Positions 23,517 to 35,510 of a stretch of DNA of 64,000 nt are shown piece by piece. The position numbers and the translations under genes were made by a program. Location: assembly GCF_037038585.1 (NCBI RefSeq), contig NC_092526.1, positions 7,216,001 to 7,280,000 of the forward strand. The letters run 5' to 3'. The stretch comes from Patagioenas fasciata. Lineage: Eukaryota; Chordata; Aves; Columbiformes; Columbidae. Every line of letters begins with the position of its first letter. Position 1 is the first letter of the stretch. The notes under the pieces were generated by a model, which ran no database searches, was not told the origin of the DNA, and saw only the letters and a program-made list of their open reading frames with translations.

Positions 23517-24850
23517 TGAAACGGCAGCACAGGAATTCCCGCAGTGTTATTGTACCACCAGGCAGTTCTCCTGTAAAGGAGTTACACTTGGCTTGACTGT
23601 TTATTTAATCTCTTGGCAGTTTCTCAGTGAGATGCAAGTCCGAGTTCCTCAACTCCACAGCACGCTCAGAGCTGCTGGGAAACGCTCCATCCTTTGCCAG
23701 GCTGTTTCCTAAGAAGTTCCATGTGTCTGTAGAAGTCTTCTGGGGAGAATGAACCAAGTCTAGAGCCAATATGAGGGATGACAGAATGTTTTCACTTTGG
23801 TTTCAATATGTTCTTTAACTGGAAGAGCTGTTAGAATAGACTTCAGCCTCCAAGTGTTTTAATGCCACAAGGAAATTCATTGCAAAACATCCGAACCAAC
23901 CTGGAATGAACAACTTACAGAATTTCAGCTCAAGCTTCCCTATTTTCTTCCTTCCTTAACTTATGGCCTCAGACATTTCACACATTGAGGATCCTGGACA
24001 TCCAAACTCCATTTGCAACTCTCTCCTGCACCAGGGTTCACTTCTTTATACATTCATTGCTTCTTTCTTATCCATCTGAAAGCCACCTCAACACTGTCCA
24101 CTCTAATGCCATCTTAGAGATCTCAGGGATACTCAAAGCAAGATGCTACCTCTGAAACAGCCGTGGGTCTTGTAGAGATTCTAGAGGCAACAAACATATC
24201 AGAACATCTATATTGTTGTCAGTACCAGCACTAATATATTCAAGGCCCACACAAAAGTGTCTTCTTAAATGTGTATCACATTTAAAGAGGGTACTAGAGG
24301 GCAAAAAGATTATTTTTCATCTGGATAAATGATCATATGAAGCAGAAGGCATGTACTACACCCAGAATCCTTGAGGCAAAGACTAAAGCTTAATGTACTT
24401 TCTGGAATACCAGGCTGCTTCTCCTGTCTTCTCAGGTCAAAAATGGCAAGTATGGAAATAAAAAATAAGGATTCTCCCCTTGATATCAGGCATCAAAAGA
24501 GTGACTATCAAGTCAAAAGAGACTTCAAAGCAAAAAGAAGCTATGAAAACATGCAGAAGGGCTCTGTTTCCTTTCCTGCATGGTGCCCAAATGATCTCAA
24601 CACACCAGCTTACAATTCCGTCTGACTGGCTACATCCAACCTAATGATTCAAAGACTAATTAGAACATTTACTTTATGGCCCATTTGCTTCAGTAACACT
24701 GAAACATTACCTAGAAAGAGTTCTTCCTGCAGGGGCCAGGAAGGATATACTGTTGAAAGAATTTTAAATGAAAGGAAAAATGAAATTTGCATTAAACCTT
24801 CCATAAGCAGATCAGCTTGCATTCATTCCTATAAAGGCTCAGTACTCTTG

Positions 24851-24970
24851 CCCTGATCCAGCAAAATACTAAGCACATCCTAAAGATTAAGTGTAAGTGG
24901 TCTCAGCATTGGCAGCTTTTACAGTGTTCACATTTTTAAAGTTAAGCACATACTTAAATAAATTCAGAAC
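24851..24970. mobile_element. Ancient palindromic repeat relic (MITE-like)
   Basis: The left part CCCTGATCCAGCAAAATACTAAGCACATCCTAA and the right part TTTAAAGTTAAGCACATACTTAAATAAATTCAG are roughly reverse complements. They match, from memory, a palindromic amniote repeat built around 'GATCCAGCAAAGCACTTAAGCACATGCTTAACTTTAAG'. The centre, which should read as a 'CCCATTGAAGTCAATGGG'-type stem, is eroded. This pattern suggests a non-autonomous DNA transposon fossil. It could also be a chance AT-rich inverted repeat. Confidence 0.45.
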
Positions 24971-27900
24971 AGCCTGGTAGCGCCGTCTGTGACTCACGCA
25001 GTTTGAACGCTATCCATTAGTGTGCATTCAGAGAAGAAAGGAAAAAGAAGCTAATTGCATTGCAATTTATGTTCCTTCTTTCCTGTTGTGGTGTTGACAC
25101 AATTCCTTATCGTTTCTAATTACCTGGAGAAAGGAGAAAACTTGAAGTCTTAGGCTGTCTGACATAACCTGTCAGTTCCTGTCATAGCTGAATTTTGTAA
25201 ATGCAAACAGACTCACACAAATTCAGAAGATGCTGGAATATGTAGATTTTACTATCACTTTTTAAACTAGATAACCAGCTTTAATAGTCCTCCCTTTTTG
25301 ACTACTGTATCACTAAAGATTTACTGTACCAGAGGAGAGGTCTGGCACCCAAAACCAGCCCTGCTTCTGCATCTGTCATTCCCTAATGGTTGCTTTGATT
25401 TATCTCTGGATGAGACAGATGTGTTAACCTCCCCAGATCTTCACTTCTCTTCTACACTGCCATTGTGGAATACGCACACAGTACCAGCTGCATTTTTTTC
25501 CCCACATTTGGTTGGCCAAATAGCCCCACAAATGCTTGTTTTGGCCCAGCTGAAGAGGTACGAGGGAAGGGGAATGAGAAGCTGGAGGGTCAAACTCAGC
25601 ACCTCCTTAAATCAGAGCTGCTGCTACAGAAGACAGTAAATGAAATCTTAGTGCTAACCTTTAGAAAATAGGCAGACTGCAAACAAGAATAATTTTTATG
25701 GTCCAGACCCTGCTGGTTTTACTCACATTGGAAGTCCTATCACCATTAAATGTAACTGTATGTGTGAATTAAGAAAGCAGTATTTGGACTTTTATTTATG
25801 TCTCCTGTGCTATAACCCTGAATGGAAATGCATTTGTTTGTCTTTAAATGCACTCCAAGTTTTACTGTTACAAGAGTGGCACTGCCTTCACACTGCTTTT
25901 CTGCAAAATAAATATACTGTCTTCCATAACTAGACCATCTTTCATTTCAAATCCTTATTACTAAATCTTCAGATTTTTTAATCTATGATGCAAACAGGCA
26001 GGTTAGTGGTCATCACACACTGTGTTTCTCTATCTTCCTGAGCTTAATTTAACACAGTTGCAATGCTGTCTTGTGAATACATTGGTTTTTGATGTTCTAA
26101 ATAGATTTTTAGTGTAGATACTTGTTCAGACTCCATTATTTTCCCTTTCACCCTAAATAAAGTTTTCCCAGATCACTGTTGCTACTGCAGAGAAATACAT
26201 TTTCTGTTTTGCCTTGAAAGAAATGTGAAAAAGGAAAATGCTGATGGCACGAGAAGCAATTTGAATCCCATGATAGAAAACATAGCCTTAGCAGACAATG
26301 CACAGTAATAAATAATAGTATAGGAACACTTTACTTTTTTTTTTTGTTATCAGAAGAGAAATGCAAGGTACACATTTTTAAACAAATAAATGTTTCCTTT
26401 TGCCCTTTTTTTAGTAGCAAAATAAAGGTGGTAGGAGGCAAGAAAATAGATCTGAAAAATACACATCCTGTCTATCATTCAGTAGCTACAGAATTTTGTT
26501 TTTTAATAATGTGCATTGGTTCCACTATTGTACAGACTACAAATAAAGGACGGACAAGGGATGGAGGTCAGGCACTATCACAAGGAGTCATTTTCCTCAA
26601 GGTGTTGTGGTCCCCTCCGCTGCTATTTTCATTGTCATTATCCTGCGTGCAGAAGAGCAAAGGAAGCTGTACATCTTACTACTGCGAATGTGTTGGGCTG
26701 TTTGTTTTGGGCTTTGCTACAAGTAAATCAGATTTAGTAGGAGTGATTCATCAGGTACATATTCTTCCTTAAGTGCAAGAGCACTCCACAGGACTGTGGA
26801 GTTTCAGGGATGACAAAGCATACATTAAGTGTTCTCCGAGAGGATAGTTCATGTCCTGTGTGACTACCGGAGCTTATTACATTGCTCTTGATGTAACAGG
26901 ATTAATTTAAAACTTCGTGGAGTGCTGCCTTGTGACTGGCAAACTACTTCTGACAGGAAGCCGAAAGTTGCTGCTGTTTAATGGCTCTTTGGTGACCTTT
27001 CCGAAGAGAAAGGATGGCCTTGGTCCAAGCCATAGCGCACAGACATCCGTATCACTACTGCGAGCAGCTTCTGCTCTGGAGGAGAACGAGTTCAATCATT
27101 CTTGTGGGTCGGGATTTCCCAATCAGAGCCCATCTCTCCGAGTCCCTAATCACAGCACAGCTATATTTCCTCATTTCTTTCCTTGGTATTACAACTGAGA
27201 ACGTCAGCTCCGTGGCTAATGATGATTAGATGCACAGATGATGATGATGAGGTACAGATCACTGGGCAATACTATTTTTCTCATCTAACTTCTTATGCAA
27301 ATGGTCCTAGAGAAAAATCAGCTATTATTGCTTATGAGTATTATTGCCACCAAAGTACAGCAGAAAGTGAACACAAACAAATAAATGGCCTCATCTGAAA
27401 CAGATTCACAATTTGGCTTAATCAGGCCTTTTGAAAACGTCGCATTACTGAAGCAGCTTCATTAGGAGTTGATTTTTAAGTCACACCATTTCTGTGCTGC
27501 AGACAGGCCAGTTAAATGTCAATAGATAGGAATACTGGAAGTTTACACTTGTGTGACACAAAGAAGATATCTTCTTTGGCTGTCGTTGGCTGCCATATGT
27601 GAAATTACCTTTGTGGGCCAGAATGGAGCCATTGAAACTTTACCCACGAAACCCACAGACAAGAAAGATTTCCCCCCCATCCCTGGACAGTCTGTTAACA
27701 GAAATGGCTGCTGTATCTTTGGCTGTAAGAAAACTTTTGGTTTCTTTTGAATTCCTCTGTGAGTTTCCGCAGACATTTTCCCAGATTTAGCTGATATGCT
27801 CTAAGCTATTCGACTGTCACCTTCCCCAGGTGGGCGCTACATTTCCACAATACATTAGGCAGGGACTGCAAAGCAGCTCTGTTCTGTATAATAGAAGCTA

Positions 27901-28779
27901 TTATTCCTATTAATATTTTTAATGCATAGTTAATTGTAGAACACTGGGATATGCTTACAGTTCATGTCTAATCACCACTGTTGCAACCCATTTTACAATA
28001 GGTATACACACCAGCTCTTTTGTTTCTGGTTATCACCACCTATTTGCCGCACCAGAAAGAGACCATCTGAAACAAAAATAAATTATAACCAACAGAAATC
28101 AGCTCTCTTACTGCTGAGTTTATCTGTTTGAGCATGAACAGGAAGGAATGTGGAGGAGTGACACAAGAGCAGAAGAGCTTATACACACTTTTTTTAATGG
28201 AGTCAGTATCCAGTGTATATAGACTGGAAAATATGCAAAGGCACGCAATGCAGAGAACTGTCGGCTAACAAATCACTGGCCAGCAGTGACCATTAGGTCA
28301 TCGTATTAAAGATGAAAAATGGCTTGGTGTTGAAATAAAAGCCAGTTGCACCCTATTTAATATCTTGATGCAGTTGCAGGAACATAGAAGCGAAATACAA
28401 AAGCTAGAATACAACTCTAAATACACAGGGAAACAGCAACATGAAAATACTTGCTAAGTACGTTAGCAATAAGTAGAGAGAGTTACTCTAGGGAAGAAAG
28501 TCAAGTAACAGAAACATTTTGTGCTGTTTTGGTTCACACCCAGATTCATTAGAGACTGAGCTTTGAAATCAGAGCAACAGGCGAGGGTCTCACAACTGGA
28601 AAAGGCAAAGACAGCGGCATCGCCAAAGGGCAGCAGAGGAAATCCCAGGCTGTTTGGAGCTGGGCTGACTCCTCCATAATTATGAAAACAATCGAAAACA
28701 ATCAACGCCTATAAAACAACCGACTTCCTAAAAGTCAGCCTGATTTCTTTCTAGGACAGGTTAATAGGCTTCTGAGCTC
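24971..28779. other. Non-genic DNA
   Basis: It contains a T11 run (26335-26345), a (GAT)4 tract at 27237-27250 and a perfect octamer ATGCAAAT at 27295-27302. 26900-27170 is slightly GC-richer with overlapping open frames on both strands, none recognisable. 27540-27790 is likewise open on both strands. No transposon was identified, although the last few hundred bases could be eroded LINE sequence leading into the copy that follows. Confidence 0.4.
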
Positions 28780-29720
28780 AGGATTAGTTTTACATTAACC
28801 TCAGAAAAGGTTTTCACATGATCTCTTCTGATATTGTCAAAAATGAGCTAAGGTGGTACAAGCTCGACAAAGTTATTGTACAACTACTAAAAAACATTCT
28901 GCAAAACCATCAGTTTACTGTCAAAAGGAAACGATGCATTGAGTAAAGCTCCTGCAAGACCCTACGCTGAGCTGAGTGCTATTCAGCATTTTTATGAATG
29001 ATTTGAATGACGGAATAAAATACACAGTAATTAAATTTGCAGATAAAATCAAACTGGAAGGATGCACGAGGACTGTGGCGGACAGCATTGAAATTCAAAA
29101 CTTATCTAAATGCATTGATGATACAAATAAGATACAATTCAGTGAAGACAAGCGTGATATACTGTATTTATGCAGAAAACATCAGTTGCCCAAATACAAC
29201 ATAGGGAACACCTAATTACAGAACAATTAATTTGAAAAGAAGACATGGAGGCTAAAGGATGACAAACAGAATACAAGTCAGTATTTTTTCTAACAAAACT
29301 ACCGCCCGACTAGGGGGTGCGATGGAGATGTCACACGTAGGACACATGCACCACCCTCAACCGGTTACAGCCCGAGGGTGGAACACTGGCTGGAGTTTAA
29401 TACACCAAACACCAAGAAAAATATGAGGCAGCTGGACCGCTGAGAGCAGCAAGAACCACCAAAGGTTTGAAAACACATTCTGTGATGAAGGGGTGAGAGA
29501 ACTGGGTTGGTTTAACTCAGCCCAGACTCAAGGAGACTCAAGGAGTCTTCAACTAACAGGGAAGTTTTGCGAGAAGTTACGCTTACTGCCCGCTCTGCTA
29601 ATATGTTTAAATTGCAGACAGGGGTATTTAAGGACAAATTAGGCAAACATTAGTCAGGAACGACTTGGCATAATTAATCCCATCTTGAGCAGGCTGAGGA
29701 ATCTCTCCAATCCTATCATC
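28780..29720 (+). mobile_element. Ancient L3/CR1-like LINE, RT to 3' end
   Basis: A strongly diverged sense-strand LINE. In order it shows a TTTTCACATGATCTC block (SHDLL-like), LFSIFMNDLNDGI (28979-29017, motif preceding the catalytic loop), KFADKIKLEG at 29033-29062, a LCRKHQLPKYNIGN block, a block resembling ELGLFSLE (GAACTGGGTTGGTTTAACTCAG), TTTAAATTGCAGACAGGGG, GACAAATTAGGCAAACA and a 3' end resembling ATCCTGCCTTGAGCAGG...TCCAATCCTATCAT. In the family the catalytic motif reads FADD; here it is FADK, so one metal-binding aspartate is lost. Many indels and stops occur. Old CR1 relatives such as these are shared widely among amniotes. Confidence 0.8.
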
Positions 29721-30789
29721 TGCTGCCCTTGTCTTCTCAATGTCATTTTTTAAACTCACATTAAAAGTATGCGCCCTCTACCCGTGAAAAATCTAAGAAA
29801 AACAATTAAAATATCATTATGATTATTTATTTTAAAATTTATATTAAAGAGTAAAAATTCCAGAGTTATTTCAGGTGAACCTCAGAAAACACTGAGTTAC
29901 TCCTAAGTTACCCAAAATCAGTCGTCATTTTTTAGGCTAACCAGTGGTACACAGATCTAAAAAGGGAAATTATTGCAACTACTGCAGTTGTGCAATTGAA
30001 GCAATAACACATTTGAGACAGTGACAGATTCTAGATATTCTGATCATTGTGTTGTCATCTATCTGCCCATTTTAAAAGTCTACACAAAATATCAAAGGTA
30101 CATGATGGAGGGAACTGAGACTAGAGCTTGTCCAGATAAAGCATTAACCTAACAGATGGCACTGATAATGAAGCTTGATAACGAGAGTGCTTTGCACAAT
30201 GAAAGGCAATTAACCTGCTAAAGCATTCATGGCAGGATCCATGATACAACATGCAAGAACCTGAAGGTAGAAAGGTAGAAATGAGTGGCGGTTTGAATTA
30301 TTTGGATGTAAGATGCCAGAAAGCTGGACAGTATCATGTGCTGCTGCACTCGGAATACTCAGGGCTCATCCGGTTTGCCAGCAGCTGGACAAGGTGCAAT
30401 TATGATTCTCGTCCTGAAAAACAGGATCCAAACCCGATCCTGGAGTGGCCAGCAATGGCTCTTTGGTGACCAGTGCGCCTTGGGTGCAAAAGCCCTGAAA
30501 AGCCCAGCAAGAGCAGCTGCCAACTCTGCAAATCTTCCCCAAGAATGCTTCTCTCAGCAAAGTGTTAACAATGAAAACACTCAGTTCAGCAGAGTGTTCA
30601 CTTTGCTTTAGTCATTCAGTCTGCCACCTTTTAACCGCACTCAAGCAAAGCTAACTGAAGCATCCCTTCCACTTCATTTTATGGCAGACAAAATGGGAGG
30701 ACTGACCTCGCCTCACTATCATTCATCTATTATGTTGTCCCATATTAATTTCCCCTTAGCAGTTTCTTAAATATCCTCATGCTTACTTC
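29721..30789. other. Spacer between two opposed ancient LINE copies
   Basis: AT-rich to 30200, then more balanced. A GC-richer stretch at 30300-30560 is open on both strands for 60-90 codons but matches nothing. An 18-bp word in it (30454-30471) also occurs at 26980-26997. Confidence 0.4.
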
Positions 30790-31405
30790 TCCAGGAATTG
30801 TTTTTGTATTTCTTCCTCAGTTCAGTTGCTCTCTTTAGGACCTTTTCTATTATTCCATATGCCTTTTGAGATGGAATGACTGAGATTGAACACTTTAATA
30901 CAGGCAAAGGTGTACTATAAATTCCTGTAATGATACTCGTTTTGTCTTAATACAATCTAACATCTCAATTTCTTTCTAGACTGCACTGAACTGCAGCTTT
31001 CTCTACGCTGTTCCCTGCAATGACCAAGTCTTTTTCTCAGAGTTGTTACAGCTAATTTAGAACCTATCAGGTAGTATGATTAGTTCCAATTGTCCCTTCA
31101 GAATCAGTTACCATCAGCTGTCTACTCTGAAGCTCACCTGTCATTTATTGCTGAATGCTTGATCACAGTTTGATCCTTCTGCATTCCTTGTATCTCCTGA
31201 TAGCTAAGAAGCTCCATGTAATTTCACCTTGCCAACAAAAAAAATAAAGTACTATTTATTCCTTGTCCAGATAGTTTTCACAAGTTTCATTATGGGTCCT
31301 TACATTACTCAACTATTAATCTTTTTCTCAAGCCCTTATTTCTACCTTCTTAGAGCTCCCTAATTCACAAGAGAACTTTCTTCTTACGCTGAGATCATTT
31401 TTGAG
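30790..31405 (-). mobile_element. Ancient L3/CR1-like LINE, reverse, RT region
   Basis: On the plus strand the order GAGATGGAATGACTGAGATTGAACAC ... TTTTGTCTTAATACAATC ... GACTGCACTGAACTGCAGC ... GTTACAGCTAATTTAGAACC ... CTTGTCCAGATAGTTT ... AATTCACAAGAGAACTTTCTTCTTA follows the reverse complement of an old L3-type CR1 ORF2 running from just before the PQGS-type motif, across the FADD region, to the [12 protein letters not shown] block. Similarity extends over about 600 bp with many small gaps, and no frame is open for long. It differs in subfamily from the copy at 28780 and has the opposite orientation. Confidence 0.7.
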
Positions 31406-33249
31406 AGTGGCTTCATCCACATAAACTGTATTTACTGTTGTAGCTACAAGATTTCCTCTCTTCAAGTAATGAAAGAATTCCAATAGGCTGCAAAGATGAT
31501 GTTTTCCTTAACAGGAACTATTCCGATTCATTCCTTGATAACAGTTTTATCGAAATGTTTCATACAACTCCACGCCAGCATGATCTCTACATTTCTTGAA
31601 GGTACTAGTCACAAGGCTGAGATTCACTCACTCAAACCGTTTGTACTCCCTACATCTTCCCCTCTTCCCTTTATCTGTTTGCTTTATCTTTATGTTTGCC
31701 TTTCACTTAGATTTTCAGCTATTTGAGGATGGCTTTTACTCTTTTTTATATTTGGACAGTGTATAGCACAGTAGGACTGGAGCCCACACATACAAGAATT
31801 CCCTTAAAAAGACAATAGTGACTTATTGCATGGAAAATGTTTCAAATAAAGTGATTTACTGCTTATCACGTGCAAACAGACATTTCTCTCTCTTCTGCTC
31901 AGGTGCTTCTCTGCTCACTCCTGCTACTAATAAAAATAATTCTTTTCATTCCTGGTGATTTTCTAACATCCACACCGCACTGATCCAAAATAATGCTATT
32001 CTTAGATTAACTCTACTGGATATACAAGAAAATAACCTGGAGACCTCTGCCTATGCAGTTACCATCCTTAGACTTCAGATGGTATCAATTCAGACAATTA
32101 TTTTTCTTATCTCCACTTTGGAGTAAGTTTCTCCTGTTCCCAAGAAGCAATTCAGTATAAAAAGTTTAAAAATTCTGTCATATTGGTATATGTCTCTCTA
32201 CTGTCAATAAAGTGAACTGCTTATTTGCAGAAATAAATGATGCTTTAAATACTTTACTGAATAAGACAAGATTTATGCAGATTAGTAAACACCCTTAGCT
32301 GATCAGTTATTAACACTAACCACTCACAAGGATCACACCTGCCCACAGAGCTACCTCAGACCACTCTGTTGCACATGCGCAACAACTAACACAGTTCACA
32401 AAACTACTAATTTGTGGTAAATAACCAGCTATGCTAAATCACTACAATCCCATGCGACTGTTGTGGTAGTAGGAAGAGTGACAGGAAGATGAGCCATTAT
32501 CAAGGATCCCATTTCCACTTCCACAACCTTCATTTGTCAAAGGCAAGAGTATGAAGTCAAAGACCAGCAAGTTAAGAGGGATATCTCATAGGAAGAGAGG
32601 ATGGAGGTCAGCTTGCTGATGGAGGACAGATTCCAGGAGAGTTTCCAAATGACATATATCTTCCTCAGGTTCAGGGAATGGTATGACTACAGGAACAAAC
32701 AAAGGCAAGCTACTTATGTCACCACTGGTTGTAAAGATGCTTTCATTTAAATTAACACTATGCTTTAAAGAAGCTGTACAGCCACTGTTCTCAGAGAACG
32801 CAGAACTGCAAGGTCTGAGATTAAGACAGATTACCCATCTACACTGCAGAAGAGAAAGAGTGAAAACTGTATGTTTATTCCTCAAGAGAAATGGCAGATA
32901 GAGGCTGTTTCAGACGATGGCAGATTAGAGACTGGATTCAATACACTGGTAACTATCATAAGCAAGCACAGTCATTCTGCCAGTATCTGCCTTGCCGTGT
33001 AACTGCAAATCACAGCTGCGCATCATCGACCCAGCCTGCTGTTTACTTCACCATCAGACCCAGGGACACTTCAGCAGAGGCAGCCTAAGCATCCTCTGCC
33101 TTAGCAAGAGGTCTGAGATCACACTTGTGTGAGCCGGGCAGGTCAGGCCTGGAAAGGACTAAGTGCTTTGCATACCCAGTTATTAACAGCAAATATCGAG
33201 CTTTCCTCTTCTCAAACATTCTCCGGATTAATTAAGAATGTCCGGAAGT
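31406..33249. other. Non-genic DNA
   Basis: Sequence up to about 31760 is pyrimidine-rich and may be a further eroded part of the LINE before it. 32586-32901 is open on both strands (99 and 72 codons) without family resemblance. TCCGGA occurs at 33222 and 33241 just before the next CR1 copy. Confidence 0.4.
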
Positions 33250-33648
33250 CTGATGAGGAGTGTTTAAGGGAACTGAGGCTGTTCAGCCTGGAGAACAGGA
33301 GCTGAGAGGAAACCTTATCAGTGTCTACAACTGCCTGAAAGGAGGTTGTAGCATGGAGGTGGTTGATCTCTCTTCCCAAGTAGCAAGTGATAGGACAAGA
33401 GGAAATGGCCTCAAGTTGTGCCAGGGGAGGTTCAGATTGGATATTAGGAAAAAATTCTTCACAGAAAGGGTTGTCAGGCATTGGAACAGGCTGCCCAGGG
33501 CAGTGGTGGAGTCACCATCCCTGCAGGGGTTTAAAAGGCATTTAGAGGAGGTTCTTAGGGACATGGTTTAGTGCTAGAGCTAGGTTATGGTTGGACTCAA
33601 TGACCCTGAGGGTCTCTTCCAACTGAAATGATTCTTTGATTCTATGAA
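33250..33648 (+). mobile_element. CR1 LINE, ORF2 C-terminus and 3' end
   Basis: A sense copy of about 400 bp. The frame 33260-33571 encodes the end of ORF2 with [46 protein letters not shown] and [17 protein letters not shown] and runs to a natural stop. The 3' UTR continues as GGTTATGGTTGGACTCAATGACCCTGAGGGTCTCTTCCAAC and ends ATTCTTTGATTCTATGA. Relative to the family one G is missing around 33294-33305 (GAGAACAGGAGCTGAG where GAGAAGAGGAGGCTGAG is expected), which shifts the frame before NLISVY. It is otherwise well kept, so of intermediate age, and is truncated at its 5' side. Confidence 0.95.
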
Positions 33649-34356
33649 ATAGTCTTATCTCTGTATAAAGGCTACACTAGAAACAGCAACAGCAAATACG
33701 AGTCATAAAACTCCAATAATTTAAAATCCTTTGCTCACTTCAGATGCTGTTCTGTTGTGCTATGAACAAAACGCCCCCAGTCCGAGCTCGCAGCCGTTTC
33801 CCCCAGAGGGGGCTGGTAGGGCTGTGGGCTGGAATCGTGTGAGGAGCAGGCAGGGAACTCCGCTCAGCAGCGACAGCCACCAAATCTCATTCATTCCACA
33901 GACTGGATCAGCACCAAGGTGAATCACCCTGCTTTTCATCTCTTAGTGTCTGCAGAACTTTTAAGTTTTATACATCTGGTTATTGTGGAACAAAAAAAAA
34001 TAGCACTGAAGAATAAATGAAATAATGTCTAATGAAATGAGGCCATCTCAGCATAGCGAGAAGTTCCAGTAAGTACAACACTCAGTGTTATCTTAAGGTC
34101 TAGACCACTCTTACCTACAGGCTTATTAGAAAACATGAGAATAACTGGGTTCAAATAAAGAGAGACACTGGGATTGTAGGTAACCAGTTCTACCAAAGAT
34201 CCCTAAAAGCTCTGAACATGATAGTTTCTTGTAAGAATGTCAGTAGTAAAGTAATTTAAGAAAATTAACCCAAACAAGCAGAAAACAAAGATAGAAATAT
34301 ACATCATCATATCAATCAGCATGTGAGTGACTGACAGATCATTTATGATCATACCA
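33649..34356. other. Non-genic DNA
   Basis: 33770-33900 is GC-richer with a CTCF-like core (CCCCAGAGGGGGCTGG, 33801-33816) on the plus strand. The rest is AT-rich with an A9 run near 33990. No exon is recognised. Confidence 0.4.
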
Positions 34357-34425
34357 TAAACACATAGAATCTGGTTCTGGAAATGACCTTGAGAGGTTGT
34401 CCAGCCACACCTATTCCTATACAAT
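34357..34425 (-). mobile_element. Ancient CR1/L3-like 3' end
   Basis: The plus strand CATAGAATCTGGTTCTGGAAATGACCTTGAGAGGTTGTCCAGCCA corresponds to the reverse complement of the old amniote CR1 3' terminus (CATAGAATCATAGGACTGGAAGGGACCTCGAGAGGTCATCTAGTCCAG). Roughly three quarters of the bases agree by eye. About 70 bp remain, with no coding sequence. Confidence 0.65.
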
Positions 34426-35354
34426 ACCAATGTGCACCACTTGGCATTAACAGGTTCAGAAAAACTTAGTCATTGTTTATGAAAACACAGGTTTTCACAC
34501 AAGTATTTCATATACTTTTCAGAATATCTTGTACTTCAATATCTGATGAAACATCATATTATTCTCCTACACATAAAACTACTGGGAAATTGGCAATAAC
34601 AGCTTAACAAGGTAAACATTTATGCAGTCTCCACTAAGTAAAGCTTACAACTCATAATTCACGTAAAACCAAAAAGCTCTCTCAAATAATTTCCATACAA
34701 TCTTCATTTTAAATGAAGGATAAGTGTATGCCAGCTCTGTTCTTACACGTATTGTTTGTTTCACAAAAGGGTAAGTTAAAAGAGATCTGGAAATGCTGAT
34801 GAGATGCCAGAGTCAAAACTGACGTGGCATTTTCTTTCTAAGCCTCTGTTTTCAGAAATAGGAGCTTTGAACTTCACCTTCTGGGGAAAATTTCTCATGC
34901 TTTTTTTCAACATAGAGATAAATGATTCTCGAGGGAAAATTTCAAGAAAAGCCATGACCATATGTTTTAGTTAGGAAGTGTAGAAAGTGCATCAGGTGCT
35001 TAACAATGTACTTGTATGCACCCATCAGAGCAGTGACTGAAGCTCCTGCAGCCGCCCTTCCTCTCACCCTCACCTATGCCCAAGGCAGGCAGGGAGCCAC
35101 AAATGCAGTTTACAATCCCTTCTCAAGACATGATACCAGCTTTTTAAGCCAATGATGTAACCTTGAAATTATGTACACGCTGTGTATTTTCCATAAATTT
35201 GAGCTAGAGCTGAGGCTGCGGGCTGCACTTGACACGCAGCGTGCACATACTGTGTCTCAGCTGGACAGAGGAAGATCAAACAGGATCTTATATTAAAGCT
35301 CTGAAAGAGATATCCATAGCTCACCTTATTCTTAGTACCTATGCATTTAAACCG
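34426..35354. other. Non-genic DNA
   Basis: AT-rich sequence without recognisable genes or repeats. A CpG-poor but GC-richer stretch lies at 35030-35120. Confidence 0.45.
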
Positions 35355-35510
35355 CAATAATATTCATTCACCTTTTATGCAGAGCTTTCACCGGTAGATT
35401 TCAAACACTTAGCAAAGGAAGTCAACAATATTATCACCATTTTACAGTTGTGAAATCTGACGTAAACAGAGGCAAAGTGCTTTGTCAAGAGTCACCCAGA
35501 AAACAGCGGA
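35355..35510 (-). mobile_element. Ancient MIR-like SINE, reverse
   Basis: On the plus strand the element reads TTTTATGCAGAGCTTTCACCGGTAGATTTCAAACACTTAGCAAAGG, then ATTATCACCATTTTACAGTTGTGAAATCTG, then GAGGCAAAGTGCTTTGTCAAGAGTCACCCAG. This is the reverse complement of a CORE-SINE/MIR-type sequence: the 3' tail first, then the CCATTTTACAGATGGGGAAACTGAGGCACAGAG region, then the GACTTGCCCAAGGTCACCCAG core. All three landmarks occur in the right order and spacing, so I consider this one well supported in spite of divergence. Confidence 0.75.

Larger units (their letters stand above)
20230..24850. other. Non-genic AT-rich DNA with regulatory-looking blocks
   Basis: 21340-21620 is very AT-rich with many TAAT/ATTA cores and a TGATTGAC word. 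23180-23460 carries several CpGs and GCGCATTAGCATTGCG. A GATA-type cluster lies at 23481-23516. A (TTTTG)4 tract is at 22660-22679. No exon, transposon or RNA gene is recognised; open frames stay below 95 codons. Confidence 0.45.

Noticed and set aside
26344-26772. 142-codon plus frame
   Set aside because: It begins in a T-run, overlaps another open plus frame, and has no recognisable domain or splice context.
26980-30471. 18-bp word shared at 26980-26997 and 30454-30471 (AATGGCTCTTTGGTGACC)
   Set aside because: No extension of similarity on either side; a single 18-mer match in 64 kb is unlikely but possible by chance, and nothing else links the two places.
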